5,315 bases of DNA from Lachnospiraceae bacterium (GCA_900770225.1 CAAGJU010000271.1:1-5315); one strand, 5' to 3'. Positions 1-5,315 are shown, counted from the first letter of the stretch. The notes: generated by a model not told the origin, from the letters alone. Made by a program: numbers and translations.

Positions 1-44
1 AGTCATTCACCCACTTTTGCACAAGTGCAACGTGGGTGATGACT
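1..44 (+). terminator. Long interrupted hairpin, possible terminator of an upstream gene
   Basis: Bases 1-6 pair with 39-44, 8-14 with 32-38, and 17-21 with 26-30. Unpaired bases are T7, TT at 15-16 and C31. The result is a stem of about 18 base pairs with a CAAG loop. A short TTTT run (44-47) follows. This fits an intrinsic terminator for a gene lying left of the window, but the U-tract is short and interrupted by GAC. It could instead be a leader hairpin or part of a repeat cut by the window edge. The inverted repeat is directly seen; the terminator role is inferred. Confidence 0.45.
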
Positions 45-96
45 TTTGACACTGTTATTAAATTACTTCCAGTATACGACAAAAATCAGATGAACG

Positions 97-111
97 ATAG
101 TTTTAAACTAT
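97..111. promoter_or_regulatory. Perfect 7+1+7 palindrome, candidate operator of gene 1
   Basis: ATAGTTT-T-AAACTAT is a perfect inverted repeat with one central base. Its right arm touches the proposed -35 hexamer (111-116) of the methyltransferase gene, a typical position for a repressor site. The palindrome is directly visible. Which regulator, if any, binds it is unknown. It does not resemble an S-box or T-box leader, and there is no room for one before the gene. Confidence 0.4.
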
Positions 112-140
112 GGACAACAGAAAAATTTAAGTATTATACA
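111..140 (+). promoter_or_regulatory. Candidate promoter of the methyltransferase gene
   Basis: TGGACA (111-116) matches the -35 consensus at five of six bases. TATACA (135-140) is a partial -10, with an 18-bp spacer; an overlapping TATTAT at 132-137 is an alternative -10 with a short spacer. Transcription would start near 147, giving a leader of about 80 nt before the GTG start at 227. A perfect TTGACA also occurs at 46-51, but the nearest TATA-like sequence lies 21 bp away, so I rank it lower. Confidence 0.4.
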
Positions 141-226
141 TATCCGGAAGATGCGCATACAATACAGACATCATGAAGCAGATGAACAGAAAGATAAGCA
201 AAGAGATAAGCAAAGGAGGTTTTCCT

Positions 227-1345
227 GTGAGCACAGCATATACACCTTTTCGTTATGATTTTGTAGGCAGTTTTCTTCGTCCGGAAAAACTGAAAAAAGC
301 AAGGAACGATTTTGAACAGGGTAAGATCAGCCGTGAGGCGTTAACGGCGGTGGAAGATGAGGCCATCCGGGCTCTCGTGGCAAAACAGAAAGCGCTCGGC
401 TACTCCGTGATTACCGACGGTGAGTTCCGCAGAGCCACATGGCACCTCGATTTTATGTGGGGATTTGACGGTGTCAGCCACAGCAGAACAGAGACCGGAC
501 TTCCGTTTCACGGCGAGCAGGCGATGATCGATGACACCTATCTGACCGGAAAGGTTTCTCTGAAAGGGGAGCACCCGTTTGTAGAGCATTTCCGTTTTGT
601 GAAGGCGCTTGAGGATGAGAATACCGTTGCCAAGCAGACCATTCCTGCGCCGGCACAGTTCCTCGCACAGCTGATCATGCCGTTCGCTCGTGAGAATACA
701 GCCCGCTGCTATGAGGACACAGATGCGCTGGCGGCGGATCTTGTCGAAGGCTATAGCAGGGTTATCCGCCAGCTCTATGATGCGGGATGCCGCAATGTTC
801 AGTTTGATGACTGCACCTGGGGCATGCTCGTCGATCCGGCGGCAAAAGCGATCTACAGAACCGATGAGGCCGGACTCGACAGGATCAAGGAGCAGTATCT
901 CGCCATCAACAATGCCGTCATCGACAGAAAGCCGGATGATCTCGTGATCAACACACATGTATGCCGCGGAAATTACCATTCCACCTATGCCAATCAGGGT
1001 GCGTATACGGATATCGCGAAGTTCCTGTTTGCCAGGGAGAAAGTAAACGCGTTCTATCTGGAGTTTGATGATGCGCGATCGGGAGGATTTGAGCCGTTGA
1101 AGGAGGTATCCGGCGATAAGAAGGTTGTCCTCGGGCTGATCACCACGAAATCCCCCAAGCTGGAAAGTAAGGCGACGGTTATTAAGAGAATTCACGAAGC
1201 AGAGAAGTATATCCCGCTCTCCAGATTATATCTGAGCCCGCAGTGCGGTTTTGCCTCCTGTGAAATCGGCAATAAGCTGACAGAAGAGGAGCAGTGGAAG
1301 AAGCTTGAGCTTGTGAAGGAAATTGCTGAGGAAGTCTGGCAGTAA
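227..1345 (+). CDS. MetE-like (cobalamin-independent) methionine synthase family protein, single catalytic domain
   Basis: The 372-residue product is a member of the vitamin-B12-independent methionine synthase family (MetE C-terminal barrel; COG0620/YxjG-YxjH-like). I place the start at GTG 227 because AAAGGAGGT (212-220) sits 7 nt upstream. An in-frame ATG at 173 lacks a ribosome binding site and would add 18 lysine-rich residues. Visible family motifs are FVGSFLRP near the N-terminus, TDGEFRRATWHLDF, QFDDCTW (Asp194, at the homocysteine-binding Asp position), THVCRGN, and LSPQCGF. Zinc ligands fit His244, Cys246, Glu279 and Cys340; the 61-residue Glu-Cys spacing equals that of E. coli MetE (E665-C726). 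The protein lacks the N-terminal half of full-length MetE, as is usual for this subgroup. It is probably a cytoplasmic zinc-dependent methyltransferase acting on a thiol such as homocysteine, but the methyl donor cannot be read from sequence. A strong terminator follows, so it is probably monocistronic. Confidence 0.9.
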   Translation: MSTAYTPFRYDFVGSFLRPEKLKKARNDFEQGKISREALTAVEDEAIRALVAKQKALGYSVITDGEFRRATWHLDFMWGFDGVSHSRTETGLPFHGEQAMIDDTYLTGKVSLKGEHPFVEHFRFVKALEDENTVAKQTIPAPAQFLAQLIMPFARENTARCYEDTDALAADLVEGYSRVIRQLYDAGCRNVQFDDCTWGMLVDPAAKAIYRTDEAGLDRIKEQYLAINNAVIDRKPDDLVINTHVCRGNYHSTYANQGAYTDIAKFLFAREKVNAFYLEFDDARSGGFEPLKEVSGDKKVVLGLITTKSPKLESKATVIKRIHEAEKYIPLSRLYLSPQCGFASCEIGNKLTEEEQWKKLELVKEIAEEVWQ

Positions 1346-1391
1346 CAAAGAAGCAGCAGGGACACATCTGATTCCTGTTATGCGAAAAGAG

Positions 1392-1430
1392 AGCCTCATT
1401 CGATCAGACATTGGTCGGGTGGGGCTTTTT
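1392..1430 (+). terminator. Intrinsic terminator of the methyltransferase gene
   Basis: Bases 1392-1406 pair with 1412-1426 across a GACAT loop to form a continuous 15-bp stem with four G-U pairs. A TTTTTCTT tract (from 1426) follows. The wobble pairs make the stem good only in the + strand transcript, so it is directional. It lies 47 bp after the gene 1 stop codon and separates gene 1 from the Rrf2 unit. Confidence 0.9.
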
Positions 1431-1444
1431 CTTGACTGACATAA

Positions 1445-1494
1445 AGGTGTAATCTACATGTTGACAGCATGAAACGTCAGAGGTAAATTACATG
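1445..1494. promoter_or_regulatory. Pair of dyads associated with the Rrf2 gene promoter, candidate autoregulatory operators
   Basis: Two related stretches, AGGTGTAATCTACATG (1445-1460) and AGGTAAATTACATG (1481-1494), share the AGGT...ACATG frame. Each contains a short dyad: TGTA-ATC-TACA (1448-1458) and GTAA-A-TTAC (1483-1491). The first ends just before the -35 hexamer and the second covers the -10 hexamer. Binding there would compete with RNA polymerase. Rrf2-family regulators commonly control their own promoters, so autoregulation is a reasonable inference, but the site does not match a consensus that I can name. Confidence 0.45.
1461..1489 (+). promoter_or_regulatory. Sigma-A-type promoter of the Rrf2 gene
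   Basis: A perfect -35 TTGACA (1461-1466) is followed after exactly 17 bp by TAAATT (1484-1489), which matches the -10 consensus at four of six bases. Transcription would start near 1496, leaving a leader of about 120 nt before the ATG at 1618. That leader holds a small AGCC...GGCT hairpin (around 1516-1529) but no recognisable riboswitch. A weaker TTGACT (1432-1437) lies just after the terminator with only a poor -10. Confidence 0.6.
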
Positions 1495-1617
1495 ATATAG
1501 GCATTATGCGCGTGGAGCCTGTCGGGCTGCTGCCTGCGGTGACTGTGTCCTGTACAGCATAAATAAGGTGTCAGCTGCAGCCATTATGTATGACAAATAT
1601 GTACGGAGGAAATCAGT

Positions 1618-2055
1618 ATGCAGATTTCTACAAAATTTACCATCGCAATTCACCTGCTGGCGGCGGTGGATTATTTCGGGGAAACACAGAAGGTCACCAG
1701 TGACTTTCTCGCAGCCAGCATCGGAAGTAATCCGGTGATCATCCGGAATATCATGTCCGATCTGAGGAATGCCGGCATCATCGAGATCAAACGGGGACCT
1801 GGCGGCATCGCAATTACAAGACCGCTGGACCAGATCACTTTTTATGATGTGTATGAGGCAGTAGAGAAAAATAAGGAAGAACTGTTCCATTTTCATGAGA
1901 ATCCGAGTCCCGACTGTCCTGTCGGGAGAAATATTCATTCCGCGCTGGACGGAGAACTGGAAGAGGTGCAGAAGGAATTTGAAGACTGTCTGAAGAAACA
2001 CAGACTCAGCAATGTGGTCAGTGATCTTCGCTCGGAGATCGCGCAGGAAAACTGA
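1618..2055 (+). CDS. Rrf2-family winged-helix transcriptional regulator (YwnA-like)
   Basis: The 145-residue protein starts MQISTKFTIAIHLLA, the typical Rrf2 opening helix. It has a helix-turn-helix region (about residues 27-52, ASIGSNPVIIRNIMSDLRNAG), the GPGG wing loop (residues 60-63), the ITFYDVYEAVE segment and a long C-terminal helix. The start is supported by CGGAGGA (1604-1610), 7 nt before ATG. Iron-sulfur Rrf2 proteins such as IscR or NsrR carry three clustered cysteines. Here only Cys100 (in PDCPVGRNIH) and Cys124 are present, so a classical three-cysteine cluster is unlikely. The protein resembles the YwnA-like branch, whose signal is not settled. It has its own promoter with associated dyads. 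The adjacent glycosidase gene is a possible target because no convincing terminator separates them, but this is inferred from position only. Confidence 0.93.
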   Translation: MQISTKFTIAIHLLAAVDYFGETQKVTSDFLAASIGSNPVIIRNIMSDLRNAGIIEIKRGPGGIAITRPLDQITFYDVYEAVEKNKEELFHFHENPSPDCPVGRNIHSALDGELEEVQKEFEDCLKKHRLSNVVSDLRSEIAQEN

Positions 2056-2095
2056 CAGGGCTCTTTTTTTGCTTAAGATCGCGCATGAAAAATGA
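2036..2095 (+). repeat. Short direct repeat spanning the Rrf2 stop codon, around a T-tract
   Basis: AGATCGCGCAGGAAAACTGA (2036-2055), the last codons of the Rrf2 gene, recurs as AGATCGCGCATGAAAAATGA (2076-2095), with 18 of 20 bases identical at a 40-bp offset. Seven T's (2064-2070) lie between the copies. I see no good stem ending at this T-tract, so I do not call an intrinsic terminator, although weak termination is possible. The repeat looks like a small tandem duplication of the gene's 3' end. Confidence 0.65.
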
Positions 2096-2157
2096 GCAGT
2101 TCGATGTTTTACAGATGACTTCATGGAAAGACAGAGCAGATCAAAGGGATTTCGCTA

Positions 2158-2193
2158 AGGACTGTGAGGGCTGAGAAATCAGGAATCAGTCCT
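2158..2193 (+). promoter_or_regulatory. Leader hairpin with GAAA tetraloop upstream of the glycosidase gene
   Basis: AGGACTG (2158-2164) pairs perfectly with CAGTCCT (2187-2193). Inside, CTGA-GAAA-TCAG (2171-2182) forms a second stem capped by a GNRA-type tetraloop, leaving a TGAGGG/GAAT internal loop. No U-tract follows, so it is not a terminator. It ends 41 nt before the proposed start codon. CAGGA (2180-2184) could alternatively pair with TCCTG (2190-2194), which would break the outer stem. A regulatory or stability role is speculative. I found no convincing promoter between 2056 and 2158. Confidence 0.4.
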
Positions 2194-2234
2194 GGAGTGT
2201 GTACAGCAATCGTATGGGGAAGGGTGGACAAAAA

Positions 2235-5042
2235 ATGAACAGAAAAGAACTGGAAGTGGCCGGATTCAGAGCAGTGTTTGATACGCCGCCGGAGGCAGTT
2301 CCTGCCGGCAATGTAGACGTGTCCGGCAACGGCAGATGGAAAATCTGGCTGGACGCAGGTACGAGGATCGATGCGCCGATACTGGGAAACGGCGATATGA
2401 CGGCGGCATTCGCAGGACCCTGCGAATATCCGCAGTTTTATGTGTCGACCAATGATTTCTGGCAGATGGAGAGCGCGGCAAACTGGGAGTTTTATCATGA
2501 TGATGACTGGGCGAAAAGGGATCCGGCGGTCTGCCTCGGATCACCGAAGCCTGTCGGCAGGATTGTCTTTACGGTACCTGCTCTGAAAAATGCCGGCTAT
2601 CACGTGGAGCAGGATTTCCTGACGGCGACGACAAAAGCTGTGTATCAGATGACGGATGGCCATAATCTGACGATGGAATCTTACGTGGCAGCGGAGGAAA
2701 ATCTTCTGGTGCTGCGTTTCCTGTCGGATGTCGACCTGCCACTGTCCTTTGAATTCCGTTTCCCGGATGAGATTGGCAAGGGCTGTGATGTCGGCGCGGA
2801 TATCTATGGGACTGGTGAGGATCTGACCTGCACAGAGGCAGTTCCGGCGGCTGCCAATGGACAGAATGGTGCGAAGAACAGCATCAATACCGATGCGGGT
2901 AGTACGGAGAACAGGGCTGCTGATGCGGAAGATACGGGAAACAGTGCGCAGAGCATGGTGTCCGGCACCCCGGAAGTTAACAATATTCTGCATGGTATGT
3001 ACACGGGCCTGACCGGCGGCCGTCCTGTGCAGGTAAAAAATTACCGCGACGGTGTCATCAGCGGCTACCGGGAATTTTCCGACCGGACGGACAAGCCGGT
3101 GAGAGACGGCTTTGCCGCCTGCTTTGTGCCGGAGGACGGTGCGGAGGACAGCAGAAACAGGCTTGCCGGTGCACATGATTACCTGCCGGAGCCGACGATG
3201 CTGAAGGCGGGGCAGGAGGCATTTTTTGTCCTGGTGCTGCGCTCCTGGGACAAGTTTTCCCGCCCTTATGAATACGCATTATCCAGAGCCAGATGGATTA
3301 CGAGAAAAGATCTGGCGGAGGTGCGGAACCGCCATCTGGCGCACTGGAGGAAATTCTGGTCTGTCTCTGAAATTCATCTGGATGATCCGCTTCTTGAGCA
3401 GCGATATTATCTCTGTCAGTATATGCTCGGCAGTCTCTCCGGGGATCCGGAATTTCCGCCGAATATCCAGGGCATATCGACGTTCGACAGGATGGCCTGG
3501 AACGGCAATTACAAGATTAACTACAATCATCAGAGCCCTTACCTGAATCTTCTCACATCCGGTCATTTCCGCGAGGCGGACACGCATGACGCACCCTACC
3601 TCGCCATGCTGGATCTGACCCGAGAGATGAGCCGGCGGCTGGCCGGTCATGAGGGCGCATACTATCCCCTTGGGCTCGGACCGCAGGGCATGGTGAGTGA
3701 GGCACTTCTGCTGCACATGAAATCTCCGGCAATTCACGGTGCGCTGAATATGCTGATGCGATGGTCGTATACCCACGACGCTGCCTACGCGGAGAAAATT
3801 TATCCCTTCCTCGTCAGCGTTGCGGATTTCTGGGAAAATGACCTGGTGCTCCGCGAAGACGGCTACCACGTGGTCGGTGACGGCATGCATGAGCGCGTTA
3901 CCTCTGACGTCATGAAAAACGGGCTGCCGGAGGATCCGTGCAATACGCTCGGATACCTCAGGACATTTTTCCACATGCTGCCGATGATCAGCCGCCAGCT
4001 CGGCGTGGATGAGGAACGGTGTGAAAAATGGGAGAAGATTGCGGAGAATATCGCGCCTTATCCGGTCGGAACCATCCGGGATATCCATGATAACCCGACG
4101 CTCTGGGATGAGGGAGATACGAAACTGACCGATCTTCTGCCGGAAGAGGATCTGGATGCCAGGGTATTTTATGATGAGGGAAAGGGCGGCAAGTGGTCGC
4201 TGCATTTCCCGGGCAATGTGATGCAGATCTATCCCGGCAATTCCGTGGGACTGGGATCTGACCCTGAGGAGCTTGAGACGGCACGCAATACGATCCGTAT
4301 TCACTCGGAAATGGAGCATGCGCTCGCGGAGAAGCGGTATCAGGCGAAACAGTCAGCTCCGGCAGAACAGATTTCAGAGGCTGACAGACCTGTTGTATGG
4401 AAGGGCGCCGTGCAGGCAAAAGCAGTATCGGAAGAAGCTCTGCAGGAAAACACAGCGGAGGAACAGAACGTAAAGGAAGAAGACACGCGAAGGAAGGAGT
4501 GGAAGGAGAAATACCTGCGGGAGGAATATCTTGAGCGCGACGGCGCGTGGAATTCAACCAATCTGAGCTGCCTGTTTTTCCCGGCAGCGGCGCGCGTCGG
4601 CTATGACCCGGATGAGATCTGGCAGGAACTGACCGGAAGGATCCGTTATCTCGGGCTGCCGAATGGATTTTTCCGGGGGAATCCGCATGGAATCGAGAAT
4701 CTGAATACCGTGCCGGCCACAATGCAGGAAATGATGCTGCAGAGTCAGGACGGGGTGATCCGGATCTTCCCCGACTGGCCGGTGAAAACCCATCCGGATG
4801 CATCTTTCCGAGACTTCTGTGCCTTCGGGGCGTTCCGTGTCAGCGCGGTACTGGCAGGCGGCGAAGTGAAGGAGGTACAGGTGCGGAGCCTGGCGGGAAG
4901 TCATCTGCATATGGCAAATCCCTGGCCGGGGAAGAACTTCCGTCTGTTCCACAGTCAGACGGAAAAGGAAGAAATCTGCTTCGGAGAAGAGGCGGAATGC
5001 GATACCTTCGCGGGAGAAGTGCTGGTGCTGAGTCGTCTCTGA
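2235..5042 (+). CDS. GH95-like six-hairpin glycoside hydrolase, cytoplasmic
   Basis: The 935-residue product resembles the GH95 (alpha-L-fucosidase/galactosidase) fold. An N-terminal beta-sandwich (about 20-340) has APILGNGDMTAAFAG and YHVEQDFLTATTKAVY. An (alpha/alpha)6 barrel (about 360-850) and a C-terminal beta domain follow, with EMMLQSQDGVIRIFPDWP and VRSLAGSHLHMANPW. In YKINYNHQ, Asn429 and Asn431 align with the two water-activating Asn of bifidobacterial AfcA. Glu553 is a candidate general acid. Glu821 in GIENLN falls where AfcA has its Asp. ATG 2235 is chosen because GGGTGGA (2222-2228) lies 6 nt upstream; in-frame GTG 2199 and ATG 2214 lack a well-placed site. There is no signal peptide or membrane segment, so it should act on imported oligosaccharides. 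Two low-complexity stretches, about residues 203-250 and 703-766, look like insertions. Fucosidase activity is not proven; another alpha-sugar specificity is equally possible. Confidence 0.82.
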   Translation: MNRKELEVAGFRAVFDTPPEAVPAGNVDVSGNGRWKIWLDAGTRIDAPILGNGDMTAAFAGPCEYPQFYVSTNDFWQMESAANWEFYHDDDWAKRDPAVCLGSPKPVGRIVFTVPALKNAGYHVEQDFLTATTKAVYQMTDGHNLTMESYVAAEENLLVLRFLSDVDLPLSFEFRFPDEIGKGCDVGADIYGTGEDLTCTEAVPAAANGQNGAKNSINTDAGSTENRAADAEDTGNSAQSMVSGTPEVNNILHGMYTGLTGGRPVQVKNYRDGVISGYREFSDRTDKPVRDGFAACFVPEDGAEDSRNRLAGAHDYLPEPTMLKAGQEAFFVLVLRSWDKFSRPYEYALSRARWITRKDLAEVRNRHLAHWRKFWSVSEIHLDDPLLEQRYYLCQYMLGSLSGDPEFPPNIQGISTFDRMAWNGNYKINYNHQSPYLNLLTSGHFREADTHDAPYLAMLDLTREMSRRLAGHEGAYYPLGLGPQGMVSEALLLHMKSPAIHGALNMLMRWSYTHDAAYAEKIYPFLVSVADFWENDLVLREDGYHVVGDGMHERVTSDVMKNGLPEDPCNTLGYLRTFFHMLPMISRQLGVDEERCEKWEKIAENIAPYPVGTIRDIHDNPTLWDEGDTKLTDLLPEEDLDARVFYDEGKGGKWSLHFPGNVMQIYPGNSVGLGSDPEELETARNTIRIHSEMEHALAEKRYQAKQSAPAEQISEADRPVVWKGAVQAKAVSEEALQENTAEEQNVKEEDTRRKEWKEKYLREEYLERDGAWNSTNLSCLFFPAAARVGYDPDEIWQELTGRIRYLGLPNGFFRGNPHGIENLNTVPATMQEMMLQSQDGVIRIFPDWPVKTHPDASFRDFCAFGAFRVSAVLAGGEVKEVQVRSLAGSHLHMANPWPGKNFRLFHSQTEKEEICFGEEAECDTFAGEVLVLSRL

Positions 5043-5043
5043 A

Positions 5044-5082
5044 AATGAGTATCTCATTCCATCGCGTATCACATATAGCGAT
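5044..5082 (+). repeat. Two small inverted repeats after the glycosidase stop codon
   Basis: AATGAG-TAT-CTCATT (5044-5058) is a perfect 6-bp inverted repeat with a 3-base spacer, directly behind the stop codon. ATCGC (5061-5065) pairs with GCGAT (5078-5082) across a 12-base loop. They sit ahead of the main terminator and could protect the 3' end of the message, but may be incidental. Confidence 0.4.
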
Positions 5083-5087
5083 AAAAT

Positions 5088-5141
5088 AAAAATCACGGGG
5101 ATGCCACACTGATTTTTCAGCGAAGCAACCCCGTGATTTTT
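5088..5141. terminator. Bidirectional intrinsic terminator after the glycosidase gene
   Basis: AAAAATCACGGGG (5088-5100) pairs perfectly with CCCCGTGATTTTT (5129-5141), a 13-bp stem whose A-rich and T-rich ends give a U-tract on either strand. The 28-base loop contains a further hairpin: CTGA (5109-5112) with TCAG (5117-5120), and TGC (5102-5104) with GCA (5125-5127). It should end the glycosidase transcript and could also stop transcription entering from the right. Confidence 0.9.
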
Positions 5142-5173
5142 GGATTATTCAAACATTGCAGACATGTTGATCA

Positions 5174-5315
5174 TTCTGGCAGAGACTCCAGAAATACAGA
5201 TGCCTCCAACCCGCAACCATCCGCAGACACCGGTGGTTGGCGAATTCGAACGTCAGTGAAGGATGAGCTTACCACCGCTGCGTCGAGGACGAGCGAGAGC
5301 GTGTTGCGGGTGGAG
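5174..5315 (+). ncRNA. Candidate structured noncoding RNA, cut by the window end (possibly raiA-like)
   Basis: No plausible gene is present, yet the + strand folds densely. Hairpin A pairs TTCTGG (5174-5179) with CCAGAA (5188-5193). A closing helix pairs CTCCA (5204-5208) with TGGAG (5311-5315) and CCCGCAAC (5210-5217) with GTTGCGGG (5303-5310), with one bulged A. Within it, CGGTGGT (5231-5237) pairs with ACCACCG (5271-5277) and encloses TGGCG (5238-5242) with CGTCA (5251-5255), which has an AATTCGAA loop recalling a tRNA T-loop. CGTC-GAG-GACG (5281-5291) forms a further hairpin. CATCC (5218-5222) can pair with GGATG (5261-5265) as a pseudoknot. A G-U pair (5240/5253) favours the + strand. 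The helices still close at the last visible base, so the 3' part is missing. Among known Firmicute RNAs, raiA is my best guess for class, from general size and style only. I saw no confident promoter. Confidence 0.6.

Noticed and set aside
173..226. Upstream ATG at 173 as the start of the methyltransferase
   Set aside because: No Shine-Dalgarno precedes it, while a near-perfect one sits 7 nt before GTG 227, and the added residues do not resemble the family N-terminus.
147..226. A riboswitch (S-box or cobalamin type) in the gene 1 leader
   Set aside because: The leader is about 80 nt, AT- and purine-rich, and shows none of the multi-helix architecture those classes need.
341..1195. A 284-codon minus-strand open frame opposite the methyltransferase gene
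   Set aside because: It is antisense to a gene with clear family motifs, shows no recognisable protein features and has no ribosome binding site I can support. It is a codon-bias shadow.
1908..1927. A perfect 7-bp hairpin (TCCCGAC / GTCGGGA) inside the Rrf2 gene
   Set aside because: It falls on the conserved DCPVGR coding motif and has no U-tract or other context, so coding constraint explains it well enough.
2061..2070. Intrinsic terminator after the Rrf2 gene
   Set aside because: Seven T's are present, but no stable stem ends next to them, so it is mentioned only with the repeat and not called as a terminator.
3279..4319. A 346-codon minus-strand open frame opposite the glycosidase gene
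   Set aside because: It lies wholly antisense to a well-supported coding region, with histidine- and arginine-rich composition typical of shadow frames.
5200..5259. A 19-codon reading frame (ATG 5200 to TGA 5257-5259) inside the structured region
   Set aside because: It has no ribosome binding site and overlaps the paired arms of the RNA helices, so it is best explained as chance.
5174..5315. tRNA, tmRNA or RNase P RNA for the right-edge structure
   Set aside because: The TTCGAA loop recalls a T-loop, but there is no acceptor stem, anticodon arm or CCA end. I also see none of the tmRNA or RNase P signature sequences that I know.

Overview
The window looks like a chromosomal segment of a low-to-mid G+C Firmicute, most likely a gut-type Clostridia/Lachnospiraceae-like organism. 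This rests on strong AGGAGG-type ribosome binding sites, a GTG start, intrinsic terminators with U-tracts, an Rrf2 regulator and a Clostridia-style GH95-like glycosidase. It is an inference from style, not an identification. All three protein genes lie on the + strand and appear to be separate or nearly separate transcription units. No transposase, phage gene, CRISPR array or tRNA is visible.

Layout. Bases 1-44 form a long interrupted hairpin, perhaps the terminator of a gene upstream of the window. Bases 45-226 hold a candidate operator/promoter and the leader of gene 1 (227-1345), a single-domain cobalamin-independent methionine synthase (MetE C-terminal-like) protein with all four zinc ligands. 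A strong intrinsic terminator follows at 1392-1430. A good sigma-A-type promoter (1461-1489), associated with two short dyads, drives gene 2 (1618-2055), an Rrf2-family regulator. A 179-bp gap with a T-tract, a short direct repeat and a GAAA-tetraloop leader hairpin leads to gene 3 (2235-5042). Gene 3 is a 935-residue GH95-like six-hairpin glycosidase that lacks a signal peptide and so probably acts on oligosaccharides inside the cell. It ends at a perfect 13-bp bidirectional terminator (5088-5141).

The most interesting part is the right edge. From about 5174 to the end, no plausible gene is present, but the + strand folds into a compact multi-helix structure. It has a 6-bp hairpin, a 13-bp closing helix, a 7-bp helix carrying a TTCGAA-loop hairpin, a further small hairpin, and a possible 5-bp pseudoknot. 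This looks like a structured noncoding RNA that runs off the window. The raiA RNA class of Firmicutes is one candidate, but I cannot confirm it from memory.

How the genes work together: nothing shows that the three proteins form one pathway. The methyltransferase is insulated by its own terminator. The Rrf2 protein probably regulates its own promoter and possibly the glycosidase gene behind it, since no convincing terminator stem or independent promoter is seen between them.
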